In this document: piece by piece, positions 54,492 to 62,595 of the stretch
Numbering within the stretch: position 1 is the first letter of the stretch
Layout of the letters: each line of letters opens with the position of its first letter
Assembly: GCF_000935025.1 (NCBI RefSeq)
Contig: NZ_CP010836.1
Location: 4,945,001 to 5,009,000, forward strand
Length of the DNA stretch: 64,000 bases
Source: Sphingomonas hengshuiensis
GTDB lineage: Bacteria; Pseudomonadota; Alphaproteobacteria; Sphingomonadales; Sphingomonadaceae
Direction: 5' to 3'
Translations under genes and position numbers: made by a program
Notes under the pieces: generated by a model
What the model was told of the DNA's origin: nothing
Seen by the model: the letters and a program-made list of their open reading frames with translations, nothing else
Databases searched by the model: none

Positions 54492-54599
54492 TGCGAGTCT
54501 CCAACACAAGTGGCCAGATCCTATTCCCAGTTCGCGACTATGCAATGGCCTTGCGCCGAACCCCGATGCGTTCGCGACGAACGTCGCTTTAGCGGCACG

Positions 54600-54851
54600 G
54601 CGCGCGCCCGGCGGCTTCGCGAACGCGCCGCCGGGCGTGGCGGAAAACGCCTCGACCAGCCCGTCGTCGCTCGCCACCACCCTTACGCGGAGCCCGCTGC
54701 CCAGCCGATCGACTCCCGTCGCCCCGGCGAGCAGCCCGCCCTCCAGCAGCGACACCAAATCAGCGGGAATTGAAGCGAAGAAAAGATTGGGCGCGCCAAA
54801 GCGCGTCTGGCGGGGGAGCCGAACTGCAGTTCCGCACGGCGGCGCATCCAT
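54600..54851 (-). pseudogene. Possible remnant of class I glutamine amidotransferase-like gene
   Basis: In the 375-base gap before the Lgt-like gene, the minus strand reads TGVDRLGSGLRVRVVASDD followed by GLVEAFSATPGGAFA. This resembles the C-terminal end of gamma-glutamyl-GABA hydrolases (peptidase C26), where a similar block follows the catalytic His. The catalytic Cys domain is absent. It is fused in frame with the hydrolase at 53892, so it may be an N-terminal extension of that gene instead. Confidence 0.3.
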
Positions 54852-54866
54852 GCTAGCCCCTGTCCG

Positions 54867-55589
54867 GTGATCCACCTTCCGACCGCGCCCTGGCTTCACT
54901 ATGTCGGCGATCTGGCCGCGTGGTGTGCGGCATTCGTGAGCGCGCGCTGGGTGTATCGCCGCCGCCGGACCAGCGTGGAGGCACTCGCCCGCCAGACGGC
55001 GCCGAGTTATTTCGTCAGCCTCGCGCTAGGTGCGGCGACGGGTGCATGGCTGCTCGGCTCGCTCAACACGCTGCGCGATGCGCGGCCCGCGCTTTCGCAT
55101 TCGATCGCCGGCGCGCTGGCGGGTGCGATCGTCGCGGTCGAGCTGTGGAAGTGGATGCGCGGCGTGCGCGGGTCGACCGGCGGGCCGTTCGTCCTTCCGC
55201 TGGCGGTGGGGATCGTCGTCGGTCGCTGGGGCTGCCTGTTCGCGGGCCTTGCCGACCAGACCTATGGCGTGCCGACCAGCCTCCCCTGGGGCGTGGATTT
55301 CGGCGACGGCATCGCGCGCCACCCGGTCGCGCTCTATGAATCGATCGCGATGGCCGTCTTCCTCGGCCTCTATTGGCGCGCGCTGAACAAGCACCGCGCA
55401 TGGGCGACGCAGCACGGCTTCCACGCGCTTGTCCTCGTCTACGCCGTACAGCGATTTGCGTGGGAGTTTCTCAAGCCCTATCCCGTGTTGATCGGCCCGT
55501 TCAACCTGTTCCACTTCGTCATGATCGGACTTGGCGTCTATGCACTCCTCTGGATCGCTCGCGGACGCACCGGTGCAGTCGCCCCCTGA
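54867..55589 (+). CDS. Lgt-like membrane protein
   Basis: A 240-residue polytopic membrane protein resembling prolipoprotein diacylglyceryl transferase but shorter (Lgt is usually 260-300). The signature region reads GRWGCLFAGLADQTYG where Lgt has G-R-x-G-N-F-x-N-x-E, so the essential Asn is Cys, although Arg is kept. HPVALYES and RFAWEFLKPYP correspond to the later conserved blocks. It is probably a paralogue with another lipid or prenyl substrate. GTG start. It overlaps the radical SAM gene by about 50 bases, so the two are coupled. Confidence 0.82.
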   Translation: MIHLPTAPWLHYVGDLAAWCAAFVSARWVYRRRRTSVEALARQTAPSYFVSLALGAATGAWLLGSLNTLRDARPALSHSIAGALAGAIVAVELWKWMRGVRGSTGGPFVLPLAVGIVVGRWGCLFAGLADQTYGVPTSLPWGVDFGDGIARHPVALYESIAMAVFLGLYWRALNKHRAWATQHGFHALVLVYAVQRFAWEFLKPYPVLIGPFNLFHFVMIGLGVYALLWIARGRTGAVAP

Positions 55590-56985
55590 TCGAAAGGCGG
55601 CGCCCTATATCTTCCACGGCCAGACCACGAGCCTGTGCGAGGTCTGTCTGGAGCCCGTTCCCGCGAAGGTCATACTCGAGCAGGACTGCGTCTATTATCT
55701 GAAGCGTTGCCGCGCGCATGGGGTGCAAAAGACGCTGATCAGCGACGACCTGCCCTATTGGCGTTCGCAAAAGGATTGGCTCAAGCCCGGCGACCGGCCG
55801 CTGCGCGCCCAGACGCGGACCGAGGCAGGGTGCCCGTTCGATTGCGGGCTGTGCCCCGACCATGAACAGCATAGCTGCCTCGCGATCGTCGAGATCAACT
55901 CGGCGTGCAACCTCGCCTGCCCGGTCTGCTTCGCCGATGCCGAGGACATGCATGGCGCGCATCTGCCGCTCGACGTAATCGAGGGAATGCTCGACGCGCT
56001 CGTCGAAAGCGAGGGCGAGCCCGATCTCCTCCAGCTCTCCGGCGGCGAACCGACGCTCCACCCGCGCTTTTTCGAGATACTCGATGCGGTCAAGCGGCGC
56101 CCGATCCGCCATGTGATGATCAACACCAACGGCGTCCGCATCGCGCAGGACCCGGCGTTCGTCGCGCGGCTCGCCGAATATGCGCCGGGGCTCGAAGTTT
56201 ATCTGCAATTCGACAGCCTCGACGACGATGCGCTCGTGAACCTGCGCGGTGCCCGGCTGTCGCGCATCCGTCGCGCGGCGCTGGAGGCTCTGGAGCGGGT
56301 GGGGCTGTCGACGACGCTGGTCGCGGTGGTGAAGCGCGGCGTCAACGACGGCGAGATCGCCGCGATCGTCAACCATGCGCTGGAATGGTCGTGCGTGCGC
56401 GGCGTGACGTTCCAGCCGGTTCAGGATGCGGGGCGCAACGACGGGTTCGATGCGAAGGCCAACCGGATGCTCCTGACCCAGATTCGCCGCGAAGTGGCGC
56501 GGTCGGGGGTGTTCGGGGCGGACGACATGATCCCGCTGCCGTGCAATCCCGACCAGATCTGCATCGGCTATGGCCTGCGCGACGGGGCCAGCGTGACGCC
56601 GATCACCTCGCTGCTCCCGCGCGAGCTGATCCTGAGCGGACCGAATACGGTCAGCTATGAGGCCTATCCGGCGCTGCGCGAGGCGATCCTTGGCCTGCTC
56701 AGCCTCGCCACGACGCAGTGCAATACCGAGGACAAGCTGGCGGGCGTGCTCTGCTGCCTGCCGCGGGCGCTGGTCCCTGAAACGCTGAGCTATGCCAACA
56801 GCTTCCGCGTGGTGATCCAGCAATTCCTCGATCGCTATAATTTCGACCTGGCGACGGTGAAGCGGAGCTGCGTCCACTTCGTGACGCCCGAGGGGCAGAT
56901 CATTCCGTTCGACACCTATAACAGCTTCTACCGCCCCGGCGCCGAGGGCGCGTCGGTGCTGGCGCGCGCAAGGGGGGATCGATGA
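55540..56985 (+). CDS. Radical SAM protein (MJ0619/Tes-like)
   Basis: A 481-residue radical SAM enzyme. The N-terminal zinc-ribbon-like part (SLCEVCLEPVPAKVILEQD then LKRCRAHG) precedes CPFDCGLC (Cys98, 102, 105) and the canonical cluster CNLACPVC (Cys123, 127, 130). QLSGGEPTLHP follows as the SAM-binding GGE motif. This layout matches the MJ0619-like group that includes archaeal tetraether lipid synthase. Sphingomonads are not known to make tetraethers, so a lipid or prenyl modification is only a suggestion. The start is uncertain (TTG 55531, ATG 55540 or GTG 55573). Coupled to a small membrane protein downstream. Confidence 0.85.
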   Translation: MHSSGSLADAPVQSPPDRKAAPYIFHGQTTSLCEVCLEPVPAKVILEQDCVYYLKRCRAHGVQKTLISDDLPYWRSQKDWLKPGDRPLRAQTRTEAGCPFDCGLCPDHEQHSCLAIVEINSACNLACPVCFADAEDMHGAHLPLDVIEGMLDALVESEGEPDLLQLSGGEPTLHPRFFEILDAVKRRPIRHVMINTNGVRIAQDPAFVARLAEYAPGLEVYLQFDSLDDDALVNLRGARLSRIRRAALEALERVGLSTTLVAVVKRGVNDGEIAAIVNHALEWSCVRGVTFQPVQDAGRNDGFDAKANRMLLTQIRREVARSGVFGADDMIPLPCNPDQICIGYGLRDGASVTPITSLLPRELILSGPNTVSYEAYPALREAILGLLSLATTQCNTEDKLAGVLCCLPRALVPETLSYANSFRVVIQQFLDRYNFDLATVKRSCVHFVTPEGQIIPFDTYNSFYRPGAEGASVLARARGDR

Positions 56986-57206
56986 TACGGCTGTTTGGCG
57001 GGCTGTTGCTCGGGGTAGGACTCTCGATCATGACGTGCAGCGGGCTTTGCTCGCTGGTTGTAGTCACCACAGCATTTACCGGGTTGCAGAACCAACCGTA
57101 TATATTGCTCTATCCGCTGTTCATCGGCGGCATTCCGTTCGCGATCGCCTTCGGAATGTTCAAGCTGGGCCAGGAAATGCTGCGCGCGTCTGACGAAGAC
57201 GGGTGA
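56982..57206 (+). CDS. Small two-TM membrane protein
   Basis: A 74-residue protein with two hydrophobic segments (GLLLGVGLSIMTCSGLCSLV and YPLFIGGIPFAIAFGMF) and an acidic tail. It overlaps the radical SAM stop by 4 bases (ATGA), so it is likely made with it. No family recognised. It is less GC-rich than its neighbours. Confidence 0.7.
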   Translation: MIRLFGGLLLGVGLSIMTCSGLCSLVVVTTAFTGLQNQPYILLYPLFIGGIPFAIAFGMFKLGQEMLRASDEDG

Positions 57207-57219
57207 CCCTGCGGCCTTT

Positions 57220-58212
57220 TCACGCGGAGGTTCGGCGCCGCTCGTGCCGCAACTCCGCCGGAAGCGTGAATTCGATATTCTCCTCGATACCGTTGAGCTG
57301 GGAGATCACGATCGGACGCAGGTGCTCCAGCGCCTCGATGACGCTATCGACGAGTTCATCGGGTGCGGAGGCGCCGGCGGTGATGCCGATCGTGGTGACG
57401 CCCCGCACCCATTCCGGGTCGATGCCGTCGCCATCGTCGACCAGATGGCTTGGGATGCCCATTTCCGCGCCGATTTCGCGCAGCCGGTTCGAATTGGAGC
57501 TGTTGGCGGCGCCGACGACGATCAGCAGGTCGCTGATCCGGGCAAGATCGCGCACCGCGCCCTGGCGGTTCTGCGTCGCGTAGCAGATCTCGGAGATGTC
57601 GGGGCCGGTCACGTCGCTGAACCGGGCGTTGAGCGCCGCGATGATTCCGCGTGTATCGTCGACGCTGAGCGTCGTCTGGGTGACATAGGCGATCGGCGTG
57701 TCGCGCGCGATTGGCAGCGCATCGACGGCGGCGGCGGTGGAGACGAGGTGCACGGGCGCATCGATCTGGCCGATCGTCCCTTCGACTTCGGCATGGCCGG
57801 CATGGCCGATCAGGACCAGCGTGCGACCCGATCTGGCGTAGCGCCGCCCCTGGATATGGACCTTTGTGACCAACGGGCAGGTGGCATCGATGACGGGCAG
57901 TCCGCGCCGGGCAGCTTCCTGCTCGACCGCGCGGGCGACGCCATGCGCGCTGAAAATGGTCAGCGCACCCGCCGGCACTTCGGACAGCTCGTCGACGAAC
58001 ACCGCGCCCTTGCGCCGCAGTTTCTCGACGACGTGGCGATTATGGACGATCTCATGCCGGACATAGACGGGGCCTTGCTCGCGATCGAGCGCGCGCTCCA
58101 CGATGTCGATCGCGCGGACCACGCCCGCGCAAAAGCCCCGTGGCTTGGCGAGCACGATGTGCAGTCGCGCCGCGCTGTCGCCCGCCTTAGTCGCGATATC
58201 CATCGTCGGCAT
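57220..58212 (-). CDS. ispH: 4-hydroxy-3-methylbut-2-enyl diphosphate reductase
   Basis: A 330-residue iron-sulfur enzyme, last step of the MEP pathway, making IPP and DMAPP. The three cluster cysteines are Cys28 (PRGFCAGV), Cys112 (DATCPLVTK) and Cys210 ([10 protein letters not shown]). [15 protein letters not shown] and [11 protein letters not shown] are intact. In aerobic phototrophs a copy of ispH sits in the photosynthesis cluster to feed carotenoids and phytol. A PpsR-type box overlaps its likely -35, consistent with light and oxygen control. Confidence 0.96.
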   Translation of the reverse strand: MPTMDIATKAGDSAARLHIVLAKPRGFCAGVVRAIDIVERALDREQGPVYVRHEIVHNRHVVEKLRRKGAVFVDELSEVPAGALTIFSAHGVARAVEQEAARRGLPVIDATCPLVTKVHIQGRRYARSGRTLVLIGHAGHAEVEGTIGQIDAPVHLVSTAAAVDALPIARDTPIAYVTQTTLSVDDTRGIIAALNARFSDVTGPDISEICYATQNRQGAVRDLARISDLLIVVGAANSSNSNRLREIGAEMGIPSHLVDDGDGIDPEWVRGVTTIGITAGASAPDELVDSVIEALEHLRPIVISQLNGIEENIEFTLPAELRHERRRTSA

Positions 58213-58257
58213 GGCACTCCCTCCGATGGCAATAGTCTGAACGCTAGCCTGCTAAAG

Positions 58258-58275
58258 TGTCAACGGCATCAGACA
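58258..58275 (-). promoter_or_regulatory. PpsR/CrtJ-type box at ispH promoter
   Basis: AGTGTC-N10-GACACT at 58256-58277 contains TGT-N12-ACA, the consensus of the photosynthesis repressor PpsR/CrtJ, with perfect 6-bp arms. On the minus strand TTGACA (58258-58263) is a candidate -35 for ispH, so binding would block it. Confidence 0.8.
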
Positions 58276-58301
58276 CTATTTGACGTCAGACCGGGGGAGC
58301 G

Positions 58302-58772
58302 TCATGCAAAGGGCCGGTTCAGGCGGACGATCGCGGTGTTGAGCCAGGACGCAAAGCTGACCCACAGCAGATAGGGCAGGATCAACAGGCTGGCGAATTG
58401 CGAGATCGGCCACAGCCCGACGACCAACGCGACCAGCGACGCCCATAGGAATACGACTTCGATCAACGCCCAGTCGGGCCGCCGCGCGCGGAAGAAGAGC
58501 GGGCTCCACAGCGCGTGGAACACCGCATTGGTTGCGAACAGGATCACGACGCTGGTGCGCTCGGAATCAGTGCTTGCCGCGTTCCACGCCGTCACCGCCG
58601 ACCATGCGGCGAGACCGAGGATCAGCGTCCAGGCCGGGCCGAACAGCCAGTTGGGCGGCTGGAGCGAGGGCTTGCGTAGATCGTGATACCAGGGGCCGAT
58701 CGGCGTCATCAGCCCGCCAAACGCCCCCAGAAAGATCGCCACCCCTGCGGCGACGAGGATCGGTGTCCACAT
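58302..58772 (-). CDS. tspO: TspO/MBR family membrane protein
   Basis: A 156-residue five-TM protein of the tryptophan-rich sensory protein family. Trp/Pro-rich signatures are present: GPWYHDLRKPSLQPPNWLFGPAWTL region (residues ~26-50) and FHALWSPLFF, then the last helix with LPYLLWVSFASWLN. In Rhodobacter, TspO modulates tetrapyrrole efflux and represses photosynthesis genes, and the gene sits among bch/crt genes as here. It is divergent from bchI, with a PpsR-type box between. Confidence 0.93.
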   Translation of the reverse strand: MWTPILVAAGVAIFLGAFGGLMTPIGPWYHDLRKPSLQPPNWLFGPAWTLILGLAAWSAVTAWNAASTDSERTSVVILFATNAVFHALWSPLFFRARRPDWALIEVVFLWASLVALVVGLWPISQFASLLILPYLLWVSFASWLNTAIVRLNRPFA

Positions 58773-58797
58773 TGCAGTGCATGTCCATCTTGTAGAG

Positions 58798-58815
58798 TGT
58801 CCAGTGCGTGGTACA
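58798..58815. promoter_or_regulatory. PpsR/CrtJ-type box before bchI
   Basis: TGTCCAGTGCGTGGTACA fits TGT-N12-ACA. It lies between tspO and bchI, ending 3-15 bases before the possible GTG starts of bchI. Further TGT half-sites lie at 58782 and 58791. Weaker than the ispH site because the arms beyond TGT/ACA do not pair. Confidence 0.6.
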
Positions 58816-58829
58816 GCGTGCAGGTGCGC

Positions 58830-59789
58830 GTGTCGTTCCCCTTTTCCGCGATCGTCGGCCAGGACGATATGAAACTGGCCCTGCTGATCGCCGCCGTCGA
58901 TTCGCGAATCGGCGGGGTGATGGTGTTCGGCGATCGCGGCACCGGCAAGTCCACCGCAGTGCGCGCGCTCGCCGCGTTGCTGCCCCCGATCCCGGCGGCG
59001 CAGGCCGGGTATCAGGACGGATCGCCGCGCAAGGGCAACGTCCCCGTGCCCTTCGTCGACCTGCCGCTCGGCGCGACCGAGGATCGGGTGGTCGGCGCGC
59101 TCGATCTTGAACGCGCGCTGGGCGCCGGGATCAAGGCGTTCGAGCCGGGGCTGCTGGCGCGCGCCAATGGCGGGTTCCTCTATATCGACGAAGTCAATCT
59201 GCTCGAGGATCATATCGTCGACCTGCTGCTGGACGTCGCGGCGTCGGGGGAGAATGTCGTCGAGCGCGAGGGGCTGAGCGTGCGGCACCCTGCGCGCTTC
59301 GTGCTGGTCGGCAGCGGCAACCCCGAGGAAGGCGAATTGCGCCCGCAATTGCTCGACCGGTTCGGGCTGTCGGTCGAGGTGCGGACGCCACAGGAGCTGG
59401 GCCAGCGCGTCGAGATATTGAAGCGCTGCGACGCCTTCGAGCGCGCGCCCGAGGCATTTGCCGAGACGTGGCGTCGCGCCGAGCGCAAGACATTGAAGCG
59501 GATCGCCGCCGGGCGCGCGGCATTGGCCGGTGTCGGCATATCCGATGCGGTGCTCGGCTTCGCGTCGCGGCTGTGCATGGCGGTCGGCGCGGACGGGCTG
59601 CGCGGCGAGCTTACCCTGATGCGCTCGGCGCGCGCGCTGGCGGCGCTGGACGGGGCGGAGGCCGCGACGGTCGATCATATCCGCCGCGTGGCGCCAATGG
59701 CGTTGCGGCACCGGCTTCGCCGCAACGTGCTGGACGAGACCGGATCGACGGCACGGATCGAGCGCGCGCTGGAGGAACTGGCGGCGTGA
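58830..59789 (+). CDS. bchI: Magnesium chelatase subunit I
   Basis: A 319-residue AAA+ ATPase that drives Mg2+ insertion into protoporphyrin IX with BchD and BchH, the first committed step of bacteriochlorophyll synthesis. Walker A is GDRGTGKST (34-42), Walker B GGFLYIDEVNLLE, and GSGNPEEGELRPQLLDRFG holds sensor and Arg-finger residues. Three in-frame GTG codons (58818, 58824, 58830) are possible starts; I use the last because it gives the family opening FPFSAIVGQ. It overlaps bchD by 4 bases (GTGA). Confidence 0.95.
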   Translation: MSFPFSAIVGQDDMKLALLIAAVDSRIGGVMVFGDRGTGKSTAVRALAALLPPIPAAQAGYQDGSPRKGNVPVPFVDLPLGATEDRVVGALDLERALGAGIKAFEPGLLARANGGFLYIDEVNLLEDHIVDLLLDVAASGENVVEREGLSVRHPARFVLVGSGNPEEGELRPQLLDRFGLSVEVRTPQELGQRVEILKRCDAFERAPEAFAETWRRAERKTLKRIAAGRAALAGVGISDAVLGFASRLCMAVGADGLRGELTLMRSARALAALDGAEAATVDHIRRVAPMALRHRLRRNVLDETGSTARIERALEELAA

Positions 59790-61591
59790 CCGGCGCGGGC
59801 GAGGATGCGCCCGACGGTTTTCCGGACGCCTTGCTTGCTGCGCGGCTGTGCGCGATCGATCCGGGCCTTGGCGGCATGATCCTGCGCGGCGGCGGCGAGC
59901 TGCGCGACGCGGTGATAGCCGAACTGCGCGCGGGCTTGCCCGAGGGGGCGCCGGTGCGGCGAATTCCGGCGCATATCGACGATGAGCGGCTGCTGGGCGG
60001 GCTGGACCTCACGCTGACGCTCGCGCGGGGCGCGCCGGTGTCGCGGGTCGGGGTGCTTGCCGAAGCGGATGGCGGGGTTGTCATCGTACCGATGGCCGAG
60101 CGGCTGTCCGACGCCAATGCCGGGCGGATTGCGGGGGTGATCGATGCCGGCGAAGTCGTTGCCGAGCGCGATGGCATGGCAATGCGGAGCGAGGCGCGGT
60201 TTGTGGTGGTGGCGCTGGACGAGGGCGTGGAGCCGGATGAACGGGCACCGGTGGCGTTGATGGAGCGGGTGGCGTTTTGGATCGAGCTGACGCGATCCTC
60301 TCACCCTCACCCTTCCGGCGCTTCGCGCCTCCCTCCCTCTCCCAACGGGAGAGGGAAGGGGCCCGCCGCCGCAGGCGGTGGGAAGGGTGAGGGTGACGCG
60401 CTCGGCGGGACCGTACCGAGGGCGCCGCCAGCCGCTCATCCCTCTCCTTATGCCGGGGAGGATATTCTGTCCGCGCTCGTCGCTACGGCTGCGACGCTCG
60501 GCATCGACTCCGCGCGGGCGCCGCTGTTTGCGCTGCGGGCGGCGCGCGCCTCGGCGCGGCTCGCCAGGCGCGAGACGATCACCGAGGAAGACGCAGTGCT
60601 CGCCGCTCGACTGGTCCTTGCGCCGCGCGCCACCCGGTTGCCGATGCCGGAAGAGGCGCCCCAACCCGAAGCGCCCCCTCCGCCCCCGCCTGAGGGCAAC
60701 CAGGGCGAAGAGGAACATGCGCCGGGGCCGATCGAGGACGTGGTGCTGGCCGCCGCGCTGGCGGCATTGCCCAAGGACGTGCTCGCGCGGATCGCCGCTG
60801 GCGGAAATCGCCGTGCCGCGCCCATACGCGCGCAGGGCGCGGGCGAGCGCCGCAAGTCGCCGGCGCGCGGGCGGCCGATGGGCACGCGGGCGGGGGTGCC
60901 GGGCGGCGGGCGGCGGTTGAGCCTGATCGACACGTTGCGGGCGGCCGCGCCCTGGCAGAGCGTGCGCGGACGCGAGGGCCGCATCCTGGTGCGCCGCGAC
61001 GACCTGCGCATTCGCCGCTTCGAATCGCGCGCCGAGGCGCTGACGATCTTCGCCGTCGATGCCTCGGGATCGTCGGCGCTGGCGCGGCTGGCCGAGGCGA
61101 AGGGCGCGGTCGAATTGTTGCTCGCCGAGGCCTATGTGAAGCGCGCGCAGGTTGCGCTGGTGGCGTTTCGCGGGGTCTCGCACGAACTGCTGTTGCCGCC
61201 GACGCGCTCGCTGGCGCGCGCTCGCCGGTCGCTCGCCGAACTGCCCGGCGGGGGCGGCACGCCGCTGGCGGCGGGGCTCAATGCCGCACGCGAACTGGCG
61301 GAGGCAGCGCGGGCGCGGGGGCGGACGCCGTTCATCGTGGTGCTGACCGATGGCCGCGCCAATATCGCCGCCGATGGCAGCGCCGTGCGCGCCACCGCCG
61401 AGGCCGATGCCGAGGCCGCGGCGCGGGCGATCGGCGCCGCGGGGATTGCCGCCGCGTTCGTCGACATTTCGGCGCGGCCCCGGCCCGAGGGAGCAGCACT
61501 CGCGGCGGCGATGCGCGCGCGCTATTTGCCGCTGCCGCGCGCCGACGCAGCGGCGATGCACGCCGCCGTGCGTGCGGCCCAGCGCCCGTGA
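59786..61591 (+). CDS. bchD: Magnesium chelatase subunit D
   Basis: A 601-residue partner of BchI. The N-terminal AAA-like domain lacks a clear Walker A (it reads GLGGMILRGGGELRD), as is usual for BchD. Then come a Pro/acidic linker (APPPPPPEGNQGEEE, ~296-310) and a C-terminal integrin I domain with MIDAS residues in DASGSS (425-430). Residues ~172-204 are encoded by a 96-base repeat element inserted in frame. The product may carry a Pro/Gly-rich loop before the lid helices or be partly impaired. GTG start overlaps bchI; the end overlaps bchO. Confidence 0.92.
   Translation: MTGAGEDAPDGFPDALLAARLCAIDPGLGGMILRGGGELRDAVIAELRAGLPEGAPVRRIPAHIDDERLLGGLDLTLTLARGAPVSRVGVLAEADGGVVIVPMAERLSDANAGRIAGVIDAGEVVAERDGMAMRSEARFVVVALDEGVEPDERAPVALMERVAFWIELTRSSHPHPSGASRLPPSPNGRGKGPAAAGGGKGEGDALGGTVPRAPPAAHPSPYAGEDILSALVATAATLGIDSARAPLFALRAARASARLARRETITEEDAVLAARLVLAPRATRLPMPEEAPQPEAPPPPPPEGNQGEEEHAPGPIEDVVLAAALAALPKDVLARIAAGGNRRAAPIRAQGAGERRKSPARGRPMGTRAGVPGGGRRLSLIDTLRAAAPWQSVRGREGRILVRRDDLRIRRFESRAEALTIFAVDASGSSALARLAEAKGAVELLLAEAYVKRAQVALVAFRGVSHELLLPPTRSLARARRSLAELPGGGGTPLAAGLNAARELAEAARARGRTPFIVVLTDGRANIAADGSAVRATAEADAEAAARAIGAAGIAAAFVDISARPRPEGAALAAAMRARYLPLPRADAAAMHAAVRAAQRP
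60301..60396. repeat. 96-bp palindromic repeat inserted in frame within bchD
   Basis: The ends are perfect 16-base inverted repeats, TCACCCTCACCCTTCC (60301-60316) and its complement (60381-60396). An inner CCCTCTCCC-AAC-GGGAGAGGG lies at 60335-60355. The same core occurs in the intergenic repeat at 22171-22325. The length of 96 is a multiple of three, so the reading frame is kept and adds 32 codons. Confidence 0.85.
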
Positions 61592-62463
61592 GCGCCGCGC
61601 CGCGCTGGGACGTCGAGGGGCGCGACTGGCCCAACCGGTCGCATAGCCGCTTCGTCGCCGTCGGTCGGGTGCGCTGGCATGTGCAGGTGATGGGGGCGGG
61701 GCCGGTGCTGCTGCTGCTCCACGGCACGGGTGCGGCAACGCATAGCTGGCGGGCGCTCGCGCCGTTGCTTGCCGAGCATTTCACGATCGTGGCGCCCGAT
61801 CTGCCCGGCCACGGCTTTACCATCGGGCGCCCCGCCGGGGGGCTGTCGATGCCGGCGATGGCGCGTGCGGTGGGCGACTTGCTGCGCGTGCTCGACGTGA
61901 CCCCGCGTATCCTGGTCGGCCATTCGGCGGGCGCTGCGATTGCGATCCGGATGGCATTGGACGGTCTGGCCGAGCCGGACGCGATCATCGGCCTGGATGC
62001 GGCGCTGCTGCCCTTTCCGGGACTGCGGGCGAAGCTGTTTCCCTCGCTGGCCCGGCTGCTGTTCGTCAATCCGCTCGCGCCGCATTTCTTCGCGCGGCTG
62101 GCGCGGACGCAGGGCGAGACGGACCGCTTCCTGCTGCGCAGCACAGGATCGCGGATCGATGCCGAGGGTGTCGGTTTTTACGAGCGGCTGTTCGCCACGC
62201 CGGGGCATTGCGCGGGGGCGATCACGATGATGGCCGATTGGGACCTCGATGTGCTCAAGCGCGATCTGCCGCGGCTGCAGACGCGGTTGCTGGCCGTGCA
62301 TGGCGAGGCGGATGCCGCGATCCCGCTGGCGAGCGCGCGCGAGGCGGTGGCCCTGGTCGCGAACGGGCGCCTGCACGCGCTCGCCGGGCTCGGCCATCTG
62401 GCGCATGAGGAGCAACCGGGCGCAGTCGCGGCGATCCTCCGCCAGTTCGTGGAGGCGGGGTGA
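61588..62463 (+). CDS. bchO: BchO alpha/beta hydrolase
   Basis: A 291-residue alpha/beta hydrolase found beside bchID in phototrophs and linked to the magnesium chelatase step. The start MSAAPRWDVEGRDWPNR is the typical BchO opening. The nucleophile elbow is VGHSAGAA (Ser113), LLHGTGAATHSW forms the oxyanion region, and GLGHLAHEE holds the late His. GTG start overlaps bchD by 4 bases. Its exact reaction remains unclear in the literature. Confidence 0.94.
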   Translation: MSAAPRWDVEGRDWPNRSHSRFVAVGRVRWHVQVMGAGPVLLLLHGTGAATHSWRALAPLLAEHFTIVAPDLPGHGFTIGRPAGGLSMPAMARAVGDLLRVLDVTPRILVGHSAGAAIAIRMALDGLAEPDAIIGLDAALLPFPGLRAKLFPSLARLLFVNPLAPHFFARLARTQGETDRFLLRSTGSRIDAEGVGFYERLFATPGHCAGAITMMADWDLDVLKRDLPRLQTRLLAVHGEADAAIPLASAREAVALVANGRLHALAGLGHLAHEEQPGAVAAILRQFVEAG

Positions 62464-62591
62464 TGGGCGCCTATCTGAGCCTGCTCGACCTGGCGATCGC
62501 GGGCGTGCCGGTGGTGCTCTTCTGCATCTGGCAGCTCATCTCGATCAACCGCGAGATCGCGAAGGGCAAGAAGCCGCCTGAAGAGCCCTGA
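62463..62591 (+). CDS. 42-residue single-TM protein downstream of bchO
   Basis: ATG overlaps the bchO stop by one base (TGATG). The product has one hydrophobic helix (LAIAGVPVVLFCIWQLISIN) and a short Lys/Pro-rich tail ending KKPPEEP. The coupling to bchO and the clean membrane-protein composition argue that it is real. Function unknown; a small partner of a pigment or membrane complex is possible. Confidence 0.6.
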   Translation: MGAYLSLLDLAIAGVPVVLFCIWQLISINREIAKGKKPPEEP

Positions 62592-62595
62592 GACC

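Noticed and set aside
54397..54870. A plus-strand gene of 157 codons before the Lgt-like gene
   Set aside because: Ser/Pro/Ala-rich shadow composition with no ribosome binding site or family resemblance.
54867..55589. The housekeeping lgt gene
   Set aside because: The protein is short and the essential Asn of the Lgt signature is Cys; the real lgt is expected elsewhere.
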